Numbered from the stretch's first letter, positions 45,764 to 54,498 are shown. The stretch is DNA of 64,000 bases from Hyphomicrobiales bacterium (GCA_019247605.1 JAFBAS010000023.1:1-64000), one strand, 5' to 3'. Numbers and translations: made by a program. Notes: generated from the letters alone by a model not told the origin.

Positions 45764-47545
45764 TCACTTGTACATCGTCTGGTTCTTCGTGCCGGGCGCG
45801 TATTCATTCGGATCCACCCAAATGTTGACCACGGCCGATTTACCGCTCTTCGCGACCCGCTCTCGCGCTTCGCGCAAGGCCGGCGCGATCTTCCCGGCTT
45901 CGCGCACCTCGACGCCCCACCCTCCCCACATCTGCGGGAAGACGGAGAAGTTCATGTCGCCGAGCTTGTTGCCGATATTGCCACGCTGCGCGCCGTATTT
46001 GGCCAGCTGGCCATAGCGGATCTGATTCATCGCGGAGTTGTTGCCGATCACCGCGATGTAAGGCGCGCCGAAACGATCGGCGGTCTCCATGTCGAAGGCG
46101 GTCATGCCGAAGGAGCCGTCCCCGTAATAGCAAAGGACCTCCTTCTTCGGATGGGCGAGTTTCGCGGCGAGCGCGAAACCGGTGCCGACGCCGAGCGAAC
46201 CGAGAGCGCCGGGGTCCATCCAATTGCCGGGCCGACGCGGACGCACGGCTTGCGCCGAGATCGTCACCACGTCGCCTCCGTCGCCGATGTAGATCGTGTC
46301 GTCGGTGAGGAATTCGTTGATCTCATAGGCGACGCGGTAAGGGTGGATCGGCGATTGGTCCGAGGTGAACATCGCCATGAGCTTTTGCGTCGCTGCCTCT
46401 TCGGCCTGAGAAAGCTCCTTCATCCATTGCCGGCGTTGCTCGCGCTTATCCTTCTTCAGGCGCCCTGAAGCCGCCTGCAGCACCGCCGAGAGGACGGCAC
46501 CCGGATCTCCGACGATGCCGAGCGAGACGTCGCGGTTCTTGCCGACCGTCTTGTAGTCCATATCGATCTGCACCAGGGTCGGCACATTGATGCGCTTGCC
46601 GTAACCCATGCGAAAATCGAATGGCGTGCCGACGATCACGACGGCATCGGCTTTGCCGAAGGCGAGCGAACGCGTCCGGTCGAAATGATGCGGGTCGCCA
46701 GGCGGCAGGAGACCGCGGCTCGCCCCGTTGAAATAGCCCGGAATGTCAAGGCCTCGCAAAAGCGCGATCGCCTCCTCATGGCCGCGCGCCGCGAAAACCT
46801 GTTGCCCGAAAAGGATGGCGGGCCGTTCCGAGTTCACGAGGATGTCGGCAAGTCTTTCGATGTCGCGCGGATCGCCGCTCGATTTCGTCGAGGCGCGGTA
46901 ATGTCCAGATTTCGGCAGCACAGCCTTCGAGACATCGATCTCACGATCGAGCACGTCGCGCGGGATTTCGAGATATGAGGGCCCGTAAGCGCCCGCGAAG
47001 CATTCGCGCGCCGCCATAGAGATCATGTCGGCGACGCGCTCGGTCGACATCACCGTCGAAGCGAATTTCGTGATCGGCTTCATCATGTCGACATGCGGGA
47101 GATCCTGAAGCCCGCCCATCTTCCATTGATTGAGCGCGCTCTGGCCGCCGATATGAAGGACAGGACTCTCCGAGCGGAAGGCGGTCGCGATCCCGGTGAC
47201 CGCATTCGTGCAGCCGGGGCCGGCCGTCGTCACCACGCAGCCGAGCTTTCCGGTTTGGCGCGCATAGCCGTCGGCCGCGTGCGCGGCCGTCTGCTCGTGG
47301 CGGACATCGACGATGCGGATGCCTTCGTCGAGGCATCCGTCATAAATGTCGATGATGTGCCCGCCGCAAAGCGTGAAGATCGTGTCGACGCCTTCGGCCT
47401 TGAGCGCCTTGGCCACGAGATGACCGCCCGAGACGACGTTCGCATCGCGGCTCTTCGCCTTGAGCGTGTCCTCGGCGGTCGTCCTTGCGGCAGACGGCTT
47501 TTCTCCGGCTTGCGCTTTCGTGTTCTGGGCGGCGTTCGTCGACAT
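45764..47545 (-). CDS. Thiamine-diphosphate enzyme, 2-hydroxyacyl-CoA lyase / acetolactate-synthase-like
   Basis: A 593-residue ThDP enzyme. The catalytic glutamate is E84 ([13 protein letters not shown]) and the ThDP/Mg motif is GDG (475-477) with NN (502-503). Neighbours suggest oxalyl-CoA decarboxylase, but it does not resemble OXC/YfdU closely. It has IFTLCGGHI in place of OXC's YGVVGIP and [10 protein letters not shown] (L146-Q147) where OXC has DYEEMDQ; its C-terminal half reads like ILVBL/HACL2-type proteins ([15 protein letters not shown]). HACL cuts 2-hydroxyacyl-CoA into formyl-CoA and an aldehyde. An Ala/Lys-rich 35-residue N-terminal leader precedes the domain. It is directly upstream of frc, with ribosome site AAAGGAG. 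Role in oxalate use versus hydroxy-acid use is open. Confidence 0.85.
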   Translation of the reverse strand: MSTNAAQNTKAQAGEKPSAARTTAEDTLKAKSRDANVVSGGHLVAKALKAEGVDTIFTLCGGHIIDIYDGCLDEGIRIVDVRHEQTAAHAADGYARQTGKLGCVVTTAGPGCTNAVTGIATAFRSESPVLHIGGQSALNQWKMGGLQDLPHVDMMKPITKFASTVMSTERVADMISMAARECFAGAYGPSYLEIPRDVLDREIDVSKAVLPKSGHYRASTKSSGDPRDIERLADILVNSERPAILFGQQVFAARGHEEAIALLRGLDIPGYFNGASRGLLPPGDPHHFDRTRSLAFGKADAVVIVGTPFDFRMGYGKRINVPTLVQIDMDYKTVGKNRDVSLGIVGDPGAVLSAVLQAASGRLKKDKREQRRQWMKELSQAEEAATQKLMAMFTSDQSPIHPYRVAYEINEFLTDDTIYIGDGGDVVTISAQAVRPRRPGNWMDPGALGSLGVGTGFALAAKLAHPKKEVLCYYGDGSFGMTAFDMETADRFGAPYIAVIGNNSAMNQIRYGQLAKYGAQRGNIGNKLGDMNFSVFPQMWGGWGVEVREAGKIAPALREARERVAKSGKSAVVNIWVDPNEYAPGTKNQTMYK

Positions 47546-47637
47546 GGCTTACTTAGTCTCCTTTCGGTGGATCGGACGCCCCAAACGGCAAAGCGCCGAC
47601 CGAAACGCGTCTCTCGATCTGGTTTCGGCTTCTTGTC

Positions 47638-48381
47638 CTATCCGGCCTTGCGGCGCCTTCCCTCTTCGGCCCCCTGCTGAAGGCCGTCCAGGAATGCGCC
47701 GTGGAGCTCGACATGCCGGGCAAGGCCGAGCGTGTGTTCTCGAACGAGGCGCTCGGCGAGATCGGCATCGCCTTTCTCGAGCGCCGAGATGATGTTCAGG
47801 TGGTCGATGATGGAGCGCTGCGCGCGATTGTCCTGGCGCATGGTGACGGCGCGCACCGCCCGCATATGGATGAAGAGGTCGTCGGTGAGCTCGCTCATCA
47901 AGCCGCACCCGCCCATGCGGATGATCGCTTTGTGAAACGCCATGTTGGCTTGCGAATACTCGCCGATATGCTCCGATGGATTCTCCTCGAATTGCGCGAA
48001 TAATTCGCGCAAATTCCGCAGCTCGCTCTTGCTCGCATTCTCGGCCGCGAAGCGCGCCGCGAGACTTTCGATCGCGGCCCATACGGTGATCATCTCGATC
48101 ACCTCGCGCTTCGTCTTGCGGACCACATATATCCCGCGGCGCGGAACGGACCGCACGAAGCCTTCCTGCTCCAGCACGCTCAGCGCTTCCCGGATCGGCG
48201 TGCGGCTCACGCCGAGGTCTTTGGACAACTGCCGCTCATCGAGGCGAATTTCGCCCGCGCAGCCATAGATATCCATTTCGGTAATGGCGCGCTTGATGGC
48301 GTCACAAGCAAGCCGCCGCAAGCCGACGCTCACACGCAGGGGTTCGACCTTGAGGCGCGGAAAGGCGCTCACATCGGTCAT
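47638..48381 (-). CDS. GntR family regulator, FadR/FCD subgroup
   Basis: A 247-residue regulator. N-terminal winged helix: RLDERQLSKDLGVSRTPIREALSVLEQEGFV, with the GVSRTPIREAL recognition motif of the group. The C-terminal all-helical FCD domain (from about residue 95) has Asp/His metal-binding candidates (SQANMAFHKAIIRM, TMRQDNRAQRSIIDHLNI). FCD regulators usually sense small carboxylic acids and loosen on binding. It lies 92 bases upstream of the thiamine enzyme gene on the same strand and is the natural candidate to control the cluster. ATG 48381 chosen; 17 upstream in-frame residues are discarded. Confidence 0.9.
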   Translation of the reverse strand: MTDVSAFPRLKVEPLRVSVGLRRLACDAIKRAITEMDIYGCAGEIRLDERQLSKDLGVSRTPIREALSVLEQEGFVRSVPRRGIYVVRKTKREVIEMITVWAAIESLAARFAAENASKSELRNLRELFAQFEENPSEHIGEYSQANMAFHKAIIRMGGCGLMSELTDDLFIHMRAVRAVTMRQDNRAQRSIIDHLNIISALEKGDADLAERLVREHTLGLARHVELHGAFLDGLQQGAEEGRRRKAG

Positions 48382-48421
48382 TTTCGGGCGCCTCCCAGGT
48401 GCCAAGCGGGTGTTCTGTATA

Positions 48422-48431
48422 TGGTATGCCA
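48422..48431. promoter_or_regulatory. Possible GntR operator
   Basis: TGGTATGCCA, a TGG-N4-CCA inverted repeat of the kind bound by FadR-type regulators, lies 40 bases upstream of the GntR start. This would fit autoregulation. The site is short and unproved. Confidence 0.35.
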
Positions 48432-48662
48432 CGGGTTCCAGGAGTCAACCAATGCGCCGCACGGATAGGATGTCCCAACGAAACGCGCGTGAGCTCAAAC
48501 ACGAGCTTCTTCAGGATTCCTGCTCGATCCACGGTCACGCAAACATCCCCTATCGACGTGCCGTCCGCCATGAGCTGGCACGCTCGCGCTCGAGAGATCG
48601 CTTTCGCGACGCGGCAAATAACTCGAATATCGAGAGCTAGGCCCGAGCCACCAGGCGGGCCC

Positions 48663-48962
48663 TCATCTCACGGCGTAGTGCAACATCGTGACACCGCCCG
48701 TCGCGTAATTCGGCACGTCGCCGGCGACCGCCTTTCCTTCTTTCGATTGCAACGCGGCCATGAGCGCGGCTTCGTTTTCGAACTCCGCTTCGAAAATGCA
48801 GAAATGAGCCTTTCCCGGGCCGAGAGGCTTTGCGTCGAAGGTGAAGCGGCTGGACTTAAGGCCCGGGAGCTTGCTCGCGAGCGGCACGTGCGTCTCGACG
48901 TAGTATTTGCGGAAATGAGCCGGGTCCTTCGGCTCGTTATAAAGAACGAGAAGCTTATGCAC
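48663..48962 (-). CDS. EthD-family protein
   Basis: A 99-residue alpha/beta-barrel ferredoxin-like protein. The sequence begins MHKLLVLYNEPKDPAHFRKYYVETHVPLASKLPGL, with the EthD hallmark H-x-P-L after a tyrosine-rich helix, and ends GGVTMLHYAVR. EthD proteins form dimers and include small decarboxylases, lyases and helper proteins of unknown activity. It stands alone between the GntR gene (281 bases) and the M19 gene (88 bases), all on one strand, and may process an unstable intermediate of the cluster. Confidence 0.88.
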   Translation of the reverse strand: MHKLLVLYNEPKDPAHFRKYYVETHVPLASKLPGLKSSRFTFDAKPLGPGKAHFCIFEAEFENEAALMAALQSKEGKAVAGDVPNYATGGVTMLHYAVR

Positions 48963-49050
48963 GTCTTCCTCCCGATTACCTCTTCGTCGGCTTTACGCCG
49001 TCCACCCATCCTATATCCATTTGCCGCAAGGTCGACCCTTGCGGCTCACT

Positions 49051-50016
49051 TTATCCGAAGACCTCGCGATAGACGCGCAGCCAATTGGCCGCGGTGATCT
49101 TTTCGCATTCCTCTTCGGAAAAGCCGACGCGCTTCAAGCCTCCCCTCACCTTGCTCAGATCGGACGGGCGGGTCAGCCAACGCGGGTCGGTCACCGGATC
49201 TGCGGTCGCCGCGGAGCCCGCGCCATAATTGACGGTGCGCGACCAGCGCCCCATGCGCATCCAATCGAGATAGGCGCGATCGCCTTTGTGGATAAGATCG
49301 GTGCCGATCCCGACGTGATCGATTCCGGCGATGTCGACGGTTCGCGCGACCATCTCGCACCAGCTCTCGATGCTGTCGCAAGCAGCTGCCGGCGTGATGT
49401 TGCGGTAGGTGACGCAACCGATGATGCCCCCCTTTTGGCTCAGCGCCTTGATCACCGCATCGCTCTTGTTGCGCCGATGGGGGAAGAGCGAAGCCGCATT
49501 CGCATGCGTCACCGCCACGGGCTTTTGCGAACATTCGATCGTGTCGAGCGTCGTTTTCTCGCCGACATGGGAGAGATCGATCAGCACGCCCGTGCGATTC
49601 ATCTCGCGCACGACCTCGCGACCGAAGCGCGAAAGGCCACCATCGACATCCTCGTAACAACTCCCGCCGAGCTCGTTTTGATTGTTGTAGGTGAGCTGCA
49701 TGACGCGCACGCCAAGCTCGGCGAAGAGCTCGACAAAACGAATGCGGCCTTCGAGGCAGTTGCTGTTCTGAAAGCCGAGGAGGAGGGCCACTCGATTGCT
49801 TTGGTGCGCCGAGAGGATGTCGGCCGTCGAGCGCGCGATGAGAACCGCATCCGCGCACTCGCTTGCGAGGTCGCGCCATTGCCCGAGCGCGTCGAGGGAT
49901 TCGAGCGTTCCTTCCCAAAAGCCGAGCGTCGGCGTCACGCACGTAAAGCCGCCTCGCCGCAATTCCTCGAAAACTGCACGGTCGTAAAAGCCGCATTGCA
50001 GGGCGTCGATGAGCAT
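49051..50016 (-). CDS. Peptidase M19 (membrane dipeptidase family) homologue
   Basis: A 321-residue TIM-barrel amidohydrolase of family M19. It retains the later metal-site motifs: ELGGSCYEDVDGGLSRFG (Glu region), VLIDLSHVG, PVAVTHANAAS and GIGTDL. The N-terminal HxD motif that normally opens the family (DGHNDLP) is missing: the protein begins MLIDALQCGFYDR. Members hydrolyse dipeptides and some amide bonds; a variant metal site suggests a changed substrate or mechanism. A subgroup with this N-terminus is known from other proteobacteria, so it is not a truncation artefact. Strong AAGGAGAAGAGG ribosome site. The Tat/Sec signal or anchor of classical members is absent. Confidence 0.88.
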   Translation of the reverse strand: MLIDALQCGFYDRAVFEELRRGGFTCVTPTLGFWEGTLESLDALGQWRDLASECADAVLIARSTADILSAHQSNRVALLLGFQNSNCLEGRIRFVELFAELGVRVMQLTYNNQNELGGSCYEDVDGGLSRFGREVVREMNRTGVLIDLSHVGEKTTLDTIECSQKPVAVTHANAASLFPHRRNKSDAVIKALSQKGGIIGCVTYRNITPAAACDSIESWCEMVARTVDIAGIDHVGIGTDLIHKGDRAYLDWMRMGRWSRTVNYGAGSAATADPVTDPRWLTRPSDLSKVRGGLKRVGFSEEECEKITAANWLRVYREVFG

Positions 50017-50067
50017 CCTCTTCTCCTTGATGCAGCTCGTGCGCGGTCGAGGTGAACCCCCGCGTCG

Positions 50068-50700
50068 TCAATCATTGTCGATCTCGCCCGCGCCCGCGCC
50101 GCTCGATCGCGACTTCGCGCTCGCTGGCACATAGGTGAGGGCCTCGTATTCCTGCAGCCTTGCCCATGAGGCATCCTCAATCACCGCCCCGCCTGCTGAG
50201 CCCTCGTGTGTCCAAGCTCCGGTCCAACCTCCTTCGAATGAGGAAAGGCTCACCTCTTCGGCTTGGCTCGCGGCAAGAGCACGAACCTCGCCCGAGACGA
50301 GCATGATGCCCAGGGGGCCTACCCGAAGCCTCACCTCGTTCCAAGCCACATCGGTTTTCGCCATCGCGCGCGAGGCGAACGGCAGAATGAGGAGCGGTGA
50401 CACCAGGCGCTCGAGGCTCGTCACGCATGCCTCGCTAAGATCGGAAAGATAGGCGCCTGCGCGGATGGGACAAAGCCAGCCATCGGCGCGCCCGGATCTC
50501 AACCTCGCGCCTTCGAGAACGGGAGTTGCCTCCCAGGCGCGCGTGGAAAACAGGTGGAGGAAAGGCGTTTCGAAAGGAAGCCGGAAACGGGCGAGGAAAC
50601 GGGCAGCTTGCGCTGCCTCTTCGGCGAGGCCCCACTCCATTCCCGCGCCGCGCGCCGCCTTGAGGATAGTGGACTCGACCTCGTTGAATGAGACGATCAT
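50068..50700 (-). CDS. DUF3726 protein
   Basis: A 210-residue protein recognised by its N-terminus IVSFNEVESTILKAARGAGMEWGLAEEAAQAARFLARFRLP, the DUF3726 pattern. Function unknown. ATG 50700 overlaps the preceding gene's stop as ATGA (50700-50697), so it is translationally coupled. The middle part (GPLGIMLVSGEVRALAASQAEEVSLSSFEGGW) is typical; the last 30 residues are Ser/Gly-rich. An upstream in-frame start at 50727 lies inside the preceding gene and is not used. Confidence 0.85.
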   Translation of the reverse strand: MIVSFNEVESTILKAARGAGMEWGLAEEAAQAARFLARFRLPFETPFLHLFSTRAWEATPVLEGARLRSGRADGWLCPIRAGAYLSDLSEACVTSLERLVSPLLILPFASRAMAKTDVAWNEVRLRVGPLGIMLVSGEVRALAASQAEEVSLSSFEGGWTGAWTHEGSAGGAVIEDASWARLQEYEALTYVPASAKSRSSGAGAGEIDND

Positions 50701-52379
50701 TCCCCATAAATCCATCGCTCGGAGCACTGGGCCGCGAGCTCATCGGGAAAAGGCGCGCCCTGAAAAAGTGTGATCCGCACCCAGCGATCCGAACGCGGAT
50801 CGAAGCGCGTCGCGCCGAAAAAGGCGAGCTTGCAACGTAAGAGATCGATCGGCCTCAAGCTCGCCCCGATGAGATTGTCGCGTATCTCGGAATACGGGTG
50901 GCGCCCGGCAATCTGGACGCGGCGCACCGCGTGGCGATGCTCGGGGTGCGCGAGAAGAAAAGCCGCGACCCTCGTGTGGCGCTCTTCCCGATCGAGCGCC
51001 GCCGCAAGCGCTGCAACCTCGCGCGCGATGGCGAGCGGTTGCTCGCGTTCCATACCCTCCTCTTCGAAGCGCTCGCCGAGGCGCGGCTCGAGCTTCTCCT
51101 CGGAAACGTACCAGAAGCGAGCGAGCGCTCGACTTTGGGAGAAATCGAGTTCGAGCGCCCAGGCATAATCGCGCGCGATCGAGCGTCGCAGCGTTTCACA
51201 GCTCATTCTCCCGTCGATCCGGAAACTTGCCGTCTCGTCGATGGCCATCGTCTCGGCAAGATCGTCGATGAGCGCGCCATGAGGCTCGATGAGGAGAGTC
51301 ACCGCGTATTCCTGGCCCTCGAGCGTCAAATTTTCTCGCGCAAAGCGCCAGATCGCTTCCCAAGGGCAAGGACCCGCGAAGACCTTTTCGCTCGCGAAGC
51401 GCTCCAGGCGCGACAAATCTTCCCCAAGCTCATCGATGCGGCGTGCTTGAATTTCATCGCTCGTCACCCAACGAACGATGCAGCGGCGCGAGCATTGCAG
51501 CGTGGCGCGAAAGACCGCAACCGATTCTCGACTTGCGTGACGCAGCTCACGAACGCGGGCGAGCGCGGTCTCGCGCGCCGTGATCCAGCGGTCGACGAGA
51601 GCCGGGTGCTTCACGAGGAAAGGCGCCATGCCGAGCCCCGTCGCGTTGCCGATGCCGAAGCGACGACGAAGGCGCCCGTCGAGTAACGCGGCCTTCGCAC
51701 CTCCTCGCAAACGCGCCAGATGCTCGACGAGATCGAGCGTGAAGATCCGGATCAGATATACGGTGAGCATCTCAGCACGGAAAGGCGCCGAGAGCTCCGG
51801 CCGGTCCGCAATCATGTCGCGATCGGCGATGCCGAACTTGCCATTGCCGTAAACGGCTGTCGTGCGCATCAAATAGCCGATCGCCTCGACGGAGGCTTCA
51901 TCGGGCTGACGTCCTTGCGCGAGCGAATCGAGCACGTGATCGAAGAGGCGCACGCTGCGATTGGCGCGCGCCAGCACGAGCTCGGTCGCAAGATAGCGGC
52001 CCGCCTCTTGCCGCGGCACATTGGCCGCAAGACGCGCCACGTCTTGCCGATTGGGCAGCCCATCGAAAAGAACGAAGGTCGCGTCCCAGGCTTGTGCGAT
52101 GACGCGATCGGTCCGCTCGTCGGGCGCAAGCTCATGGCCGAAGGCGACGAGGCTCAGTAAGCGGCCTTTGACGTCGACTGTGTAGATCGCCTTGCCGACG
52201 CCGCGCTCGTCGATATCGAAGGCGTGCTTCGCGACGCGCCAGTTCTCGTCGCGCATGCGGCGCAACAAGGCGCGAAGAAAGCTCAATCGTGTCTGGTGCG
52301 CGCTGCCGAGACGCGAAAGCCGCATCACCTCGTTGGGTGGCCGCAGCGACAGCGCTTTCGTCGGAAGGTGGACGGTCAC
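50697..52379 (-). CDS. Unknown 560-residue protein coupled to methyltransferase and DUF3726 genes
   Basis: A large soluble protein of 560 residues lacking any domain I can name. It is rich in Arg, Leu and Glu, likely mostly helical, with conserved-looking blocks LSRLGSAHQTRLSFLRALLRRM, TYTVDVKGR..LVAFGHELAPDERTDRVIAQAWDATF-like text near residues 60-110 and RYLATELVLARANRSVRLFDHVLDSL. GTG start overlaps the methyltransferase stop (GTGA) and its own stop overlaps the DUF3726 start, so all three should be co-translated. It contains several Trp in motif-like positions (CPWEAIWRFA, YAWALEL), which suggests an enzyme or a large scaffold rather than filler. Function unknown. Confidence 0.8.
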   Translation of the reverse strand: MTVHLPTKALSLRPPNEVMRLSRLGSAHQTRLSFLRALLRRMRDENWRVAKHAFDIDERGVGKAIYTVDVKGRLLSLVAFGHELAPDERTDRVIAQAWDATFVLFDGLPNRQDVARLAANVPRQEAGRYLATELVLARANRSVRLFDHVLDSLAQGRQPDEASVEAIGYLMRTTAVYGNGKFGIADRDMIADRPELSAPFRAEMLTVYLIRIFTLDLVEHLARLRGGAKAALLDGRLRRRFGIGNATGLGMAPFLVKHPALVDRWITARETALARVRELRHASRESVAVFRATLQCSRRCIVRWVTSDEIQARRIDELGEDLSRLERFASEKVFAGPCPWEAIWRFARENLTLEGQEYAVTLLIEPHGALIDDLAETMAIDETASFRIDGRMSCETLRRSIARDYAWALELDFSQSRALARFWYVSEEKLEPRLGERFEEEGMEREQPLAIAREVAALAAALDREERHTRVAAFLLAHPEHRHAVRRVQIAGRHPYSEIRDNLIGASLRPIDLLRCKLAFFGATRFDPRSDRWVRITLFQGAPFPDELAAQCSERWIYGE

Positions 52380-53485
52380 GGAGGCGCTTTGCGACAGACG
52401 AGATGCACGTGGATGTAATCCATGCCATGGCCTTCAGGCGCCGCGGCGACCGCATCCCGATAGCGCGTGAAGAAGGTGTCGAGAATACGCATGCGCTCTT
52501 GTGCGGGTCGCGCGCCGGAAAGCCCGGCCGCGAAGGTCGGCTCGCTCCAGGAGCGCAGCGTCGGGATGTACTCGTTCGCGAATTTTGTCGCCTCCTTGTG
52601 CTCGGCGAAAGCCTTTGCGTACGGGCAAACGAGATGCCTTGATTCTACATGCTCGAGGCGAAGCCCCGCCCGATAAGCGGAGCTTGCTTCGTCCTTCAGC
52701 GGGGCGACGAACTCCTCGACGGTGCGGTAGACCTGCGGGAAATTCGTATTCGCATATTCGGCCTCGGTGATGGTGCCCTCGGCCGCGAGCTCTCGCCAAA
52801 GCCGGTTGAACATGTCGAACATGCTCACCCCGCCCGTATGGCCGAGATAGCGCCCTTTTTCGTCGATGCCGAAATTGAGGAAGACCAGCCTGCCGGCGGG
52901 GACAAGCTCACGGGCCCTCAAGGTGAGGAGGTTCGCCCATTCGTCGCGCCCGACCGCCTCATAGGCGCGGCGCTCAGCACCGCTCGCACCCACCATATGC
53001 ACGTGATCGCTGATGTTGCAGGGCACCTTCGAGATGTAGTGGGAAGCGGTTGCCGAGAAGACGAGGTTCACGCTCTCGGCCGCGAATATCTTCTGATGAA
53101 AAGAAGTGCCGGAGGCATAAGGGTAAATCTCATCGAGCTCTCCCTGATAGCTCTCGATGTCGGTCTGGTTGTGGATCGTGCGGAAGAGCTGGCTGAAGTC
53201 GTTGCGCGGCAAATCCGTGTAGACGATCTCGATGGGGCGCGATGGGAACTTGCGGCGCAAATGGGCGAGCACCTTGCGCCACATGCCCATCGAAGTACCG
53301 CCGTCCGCACACCCCATATCGGCGACGCGAACGCGCGTTGCGTCGTCGGCGAGGTTCATCCGATCCACCGCGGCGATGATCAAGGGGGTCGCGAGATTGA
53401 TGACGTCGCGCGCGCCTGTCGTCGCTTTGGAATAATAGCCGGCGCCCTTCATGGCCATGAAACCGGCGGTTTCGTTCATGGTCAT
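52376..53485 (-). CDS. SABATH-like SAM-dependent carboxyl methyltransferase
   Basis: A 369-residue enzyme of the plant-type Methyltransf_7 family, which methylates carboxyl groups of small acids (salicylate, jasmonate, and others in plants). Support: GAGYYSKATTGARDVINLATPLI near the N-terminus (plant enzymes read ...SYAKNS...QSNII), the SAM motif VADMGCADGGTS (54-65), and YTDLPRNDFSQLF (89-101), which matches the plant LNDLPSNDFN block. The substrate pocket cannot be read. ATG 53485 has a GAGG site and lies 8 bases after the Ldh stop. The longer frame to 53698 overlaps Ldh and is rejected. Confidence 0.9.
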   Translation of the reverse strand: MTMNETAGFMAMKGAGYYSKATTGARDVINLATPLIIAAVDRMNLADDATRVRVADMGCADGGTSMGMWRKVLAHLRRKFPSRPIEIVYTDLPRNDFSQLFRTIHNQTDIESYQGELDEIYPYASGTSFHQKIFAAESVNLVFSATASHYISKVPCNISDHVHMVGASGAERRAYEAVGRDEWANLLTLRARELVPAGRLVFLNFGIDEKGRYLGHTGGVSMFDMFNRLWRELAAEGTITEAEYANTNFPQVYRTVEEFVAPLKDEASSAYRAGLRLEHVESRHLVCPYAKAFAEHKEATKFANEYIPTLRSWSEPTFAAGLSGARPAQERMRILDTFFTRYRDAVAAAPEGHGMDYIHVHLVCRKAPP

Positions 53486-53493
53486 CTTGCCTC

Positions 53494-54498
53494 TTACGCG
53501 CGAGCGAGCGCGCCTACCTTTTCGAGAATTCCCGCATCCACGACGACGCCTTCGCGCTCTGCTTTTTCTCGCGCCTCGCGACGCCGTTTTCCCGGCACAT
53601 GGGCCGAACGCTCCTCGGTCAGCACCGCCATGAGTTGCGAAAGGCGCGCTTGGAACTCTCCGCCGGAAGCAGCACCAGGCGCGATTGCGATGAAGCATTG
53701 ACCCGTTTTGGGCGGCCCGCCCGCCGTGCCCGAAAAGGGACTCGCCTTCGCGCCGATTGTCGCGCCGGTGAGACAGGCCGCCATCAATTCCACCAAGAGC
53801 GCGGAGCCCACGCCCTTGTAGCCCCCGGCGGGCAGCATCGTGCCTTTCAAGCCGACATTCGGATCCGTGGTCGGTTCGCCCTCGGGGGAAAGCGCCCAGC
53901 CGAGCGGGATGGCCTTGCCTTCACGCGCGCGCTTCGCCACCTCGCTCTTGGCGACCACGCTCGCGCTTTGATCGATGACGATAGGCGCGCCGCCTCGACC
54001 GTCCGGGACGGCGATCGACCAGGGATTGGTGCCGAGCACAGGCTTGCGACCGCCCGACGCCGCGATCGAGGCGGGCGCATTGGTGAAGCCGAGGGCCAAG
54101 AGCCCCTCGCTCGCGAGCCTTTCGGTGTGGTAGCCGAGCACGCCGCAATTATAGGAATTGCGGATCCCCAAGAGAGCCACGCCCTGCGAGCGCGCAAGCG
54201 GCGCGAGCACCGCCAACCCAGCATCGATCGCGGGATGCGCGAACCCCGAGCCCGCATCGACGACGACGACGCCCGGCAAATCCTGGCTCAGGCGTGGCAT
54301 CGCCGAGCCGATCACTTTTCCGCAAGCAAGATGCTCGCAATAGGTGGGAAGATAGGCAAGCCCGTGCGATGGGATGCCGTCGCGCTCGGCGGCCGCGATC
54401 GCCTTGGCAAGGCTCAATGCGGCGCCATCACTCGCTCCTGCCTTGACGAGGGCACCTCTCGCCATCTCCTCGATCTGGAGGATCGTCAACCTGGTCAT
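53494..54498 (-). CDS. Ldh family NAD(P)-dependent malate/L-lactate-type dehydrogenase
   Basis: A 334-residue member of the malate/lactate dehydrogenase family of the 'Ldh_2' fold (as in sulfolactate, ureidoglycolate and malate dehydrogenases), which reduces or oxidises 2-keto/2-hydroxy acids. Support: the N-terminal DGIPSHGLAYLPTYCEHL, SYNCGVLGYHTERLA with the conserved His, GGRKPVLGTNPWSIAVP, and GYKGVGSALLVELMAACLTGA. ATG 54498 chosen; 55 upstream in-frame residues are discarded as non-homologous. It is the first gene of the coupled module with the methyltransferase and unknown proteins. Confidence 0.9.
   Translation of the reverse strand: MTRLTILQIEEMARGALVKAGASDGAALSLAKAIAAAERDGIPSHGLAYLPTYCEHLACGKVIGSAMPRLSQDLPGVVVVDAGSGFAHPAIDAGLAVLAPLARSQGVALLGIRNSYNCGVLGYHTERLASEGLLALGFTNAPASIAASGGRKPVLGTNPWSIAVPDGRGGAPIVIDQSASVVAKSEVAKRAREGKAIPLGWALSPEGEPTTDPNVGLKGTMLPAGGYKGVGSALLVELMAACLTGATIGAKASPFSGTAGGPPKTGQCFIAIAPGAASGGEFQARLSQLMAVLTEERSAHVPGKRRREAREKAEREGVVVDAGILEKVGALARA

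Noticed and set aside
45764-47545. Straightforward label oxalyl-CoA decarboxylase (oxc)
   Set aside because: Context supports it but key OXC blocks are missing; a broader ThDP lyase label is safer.
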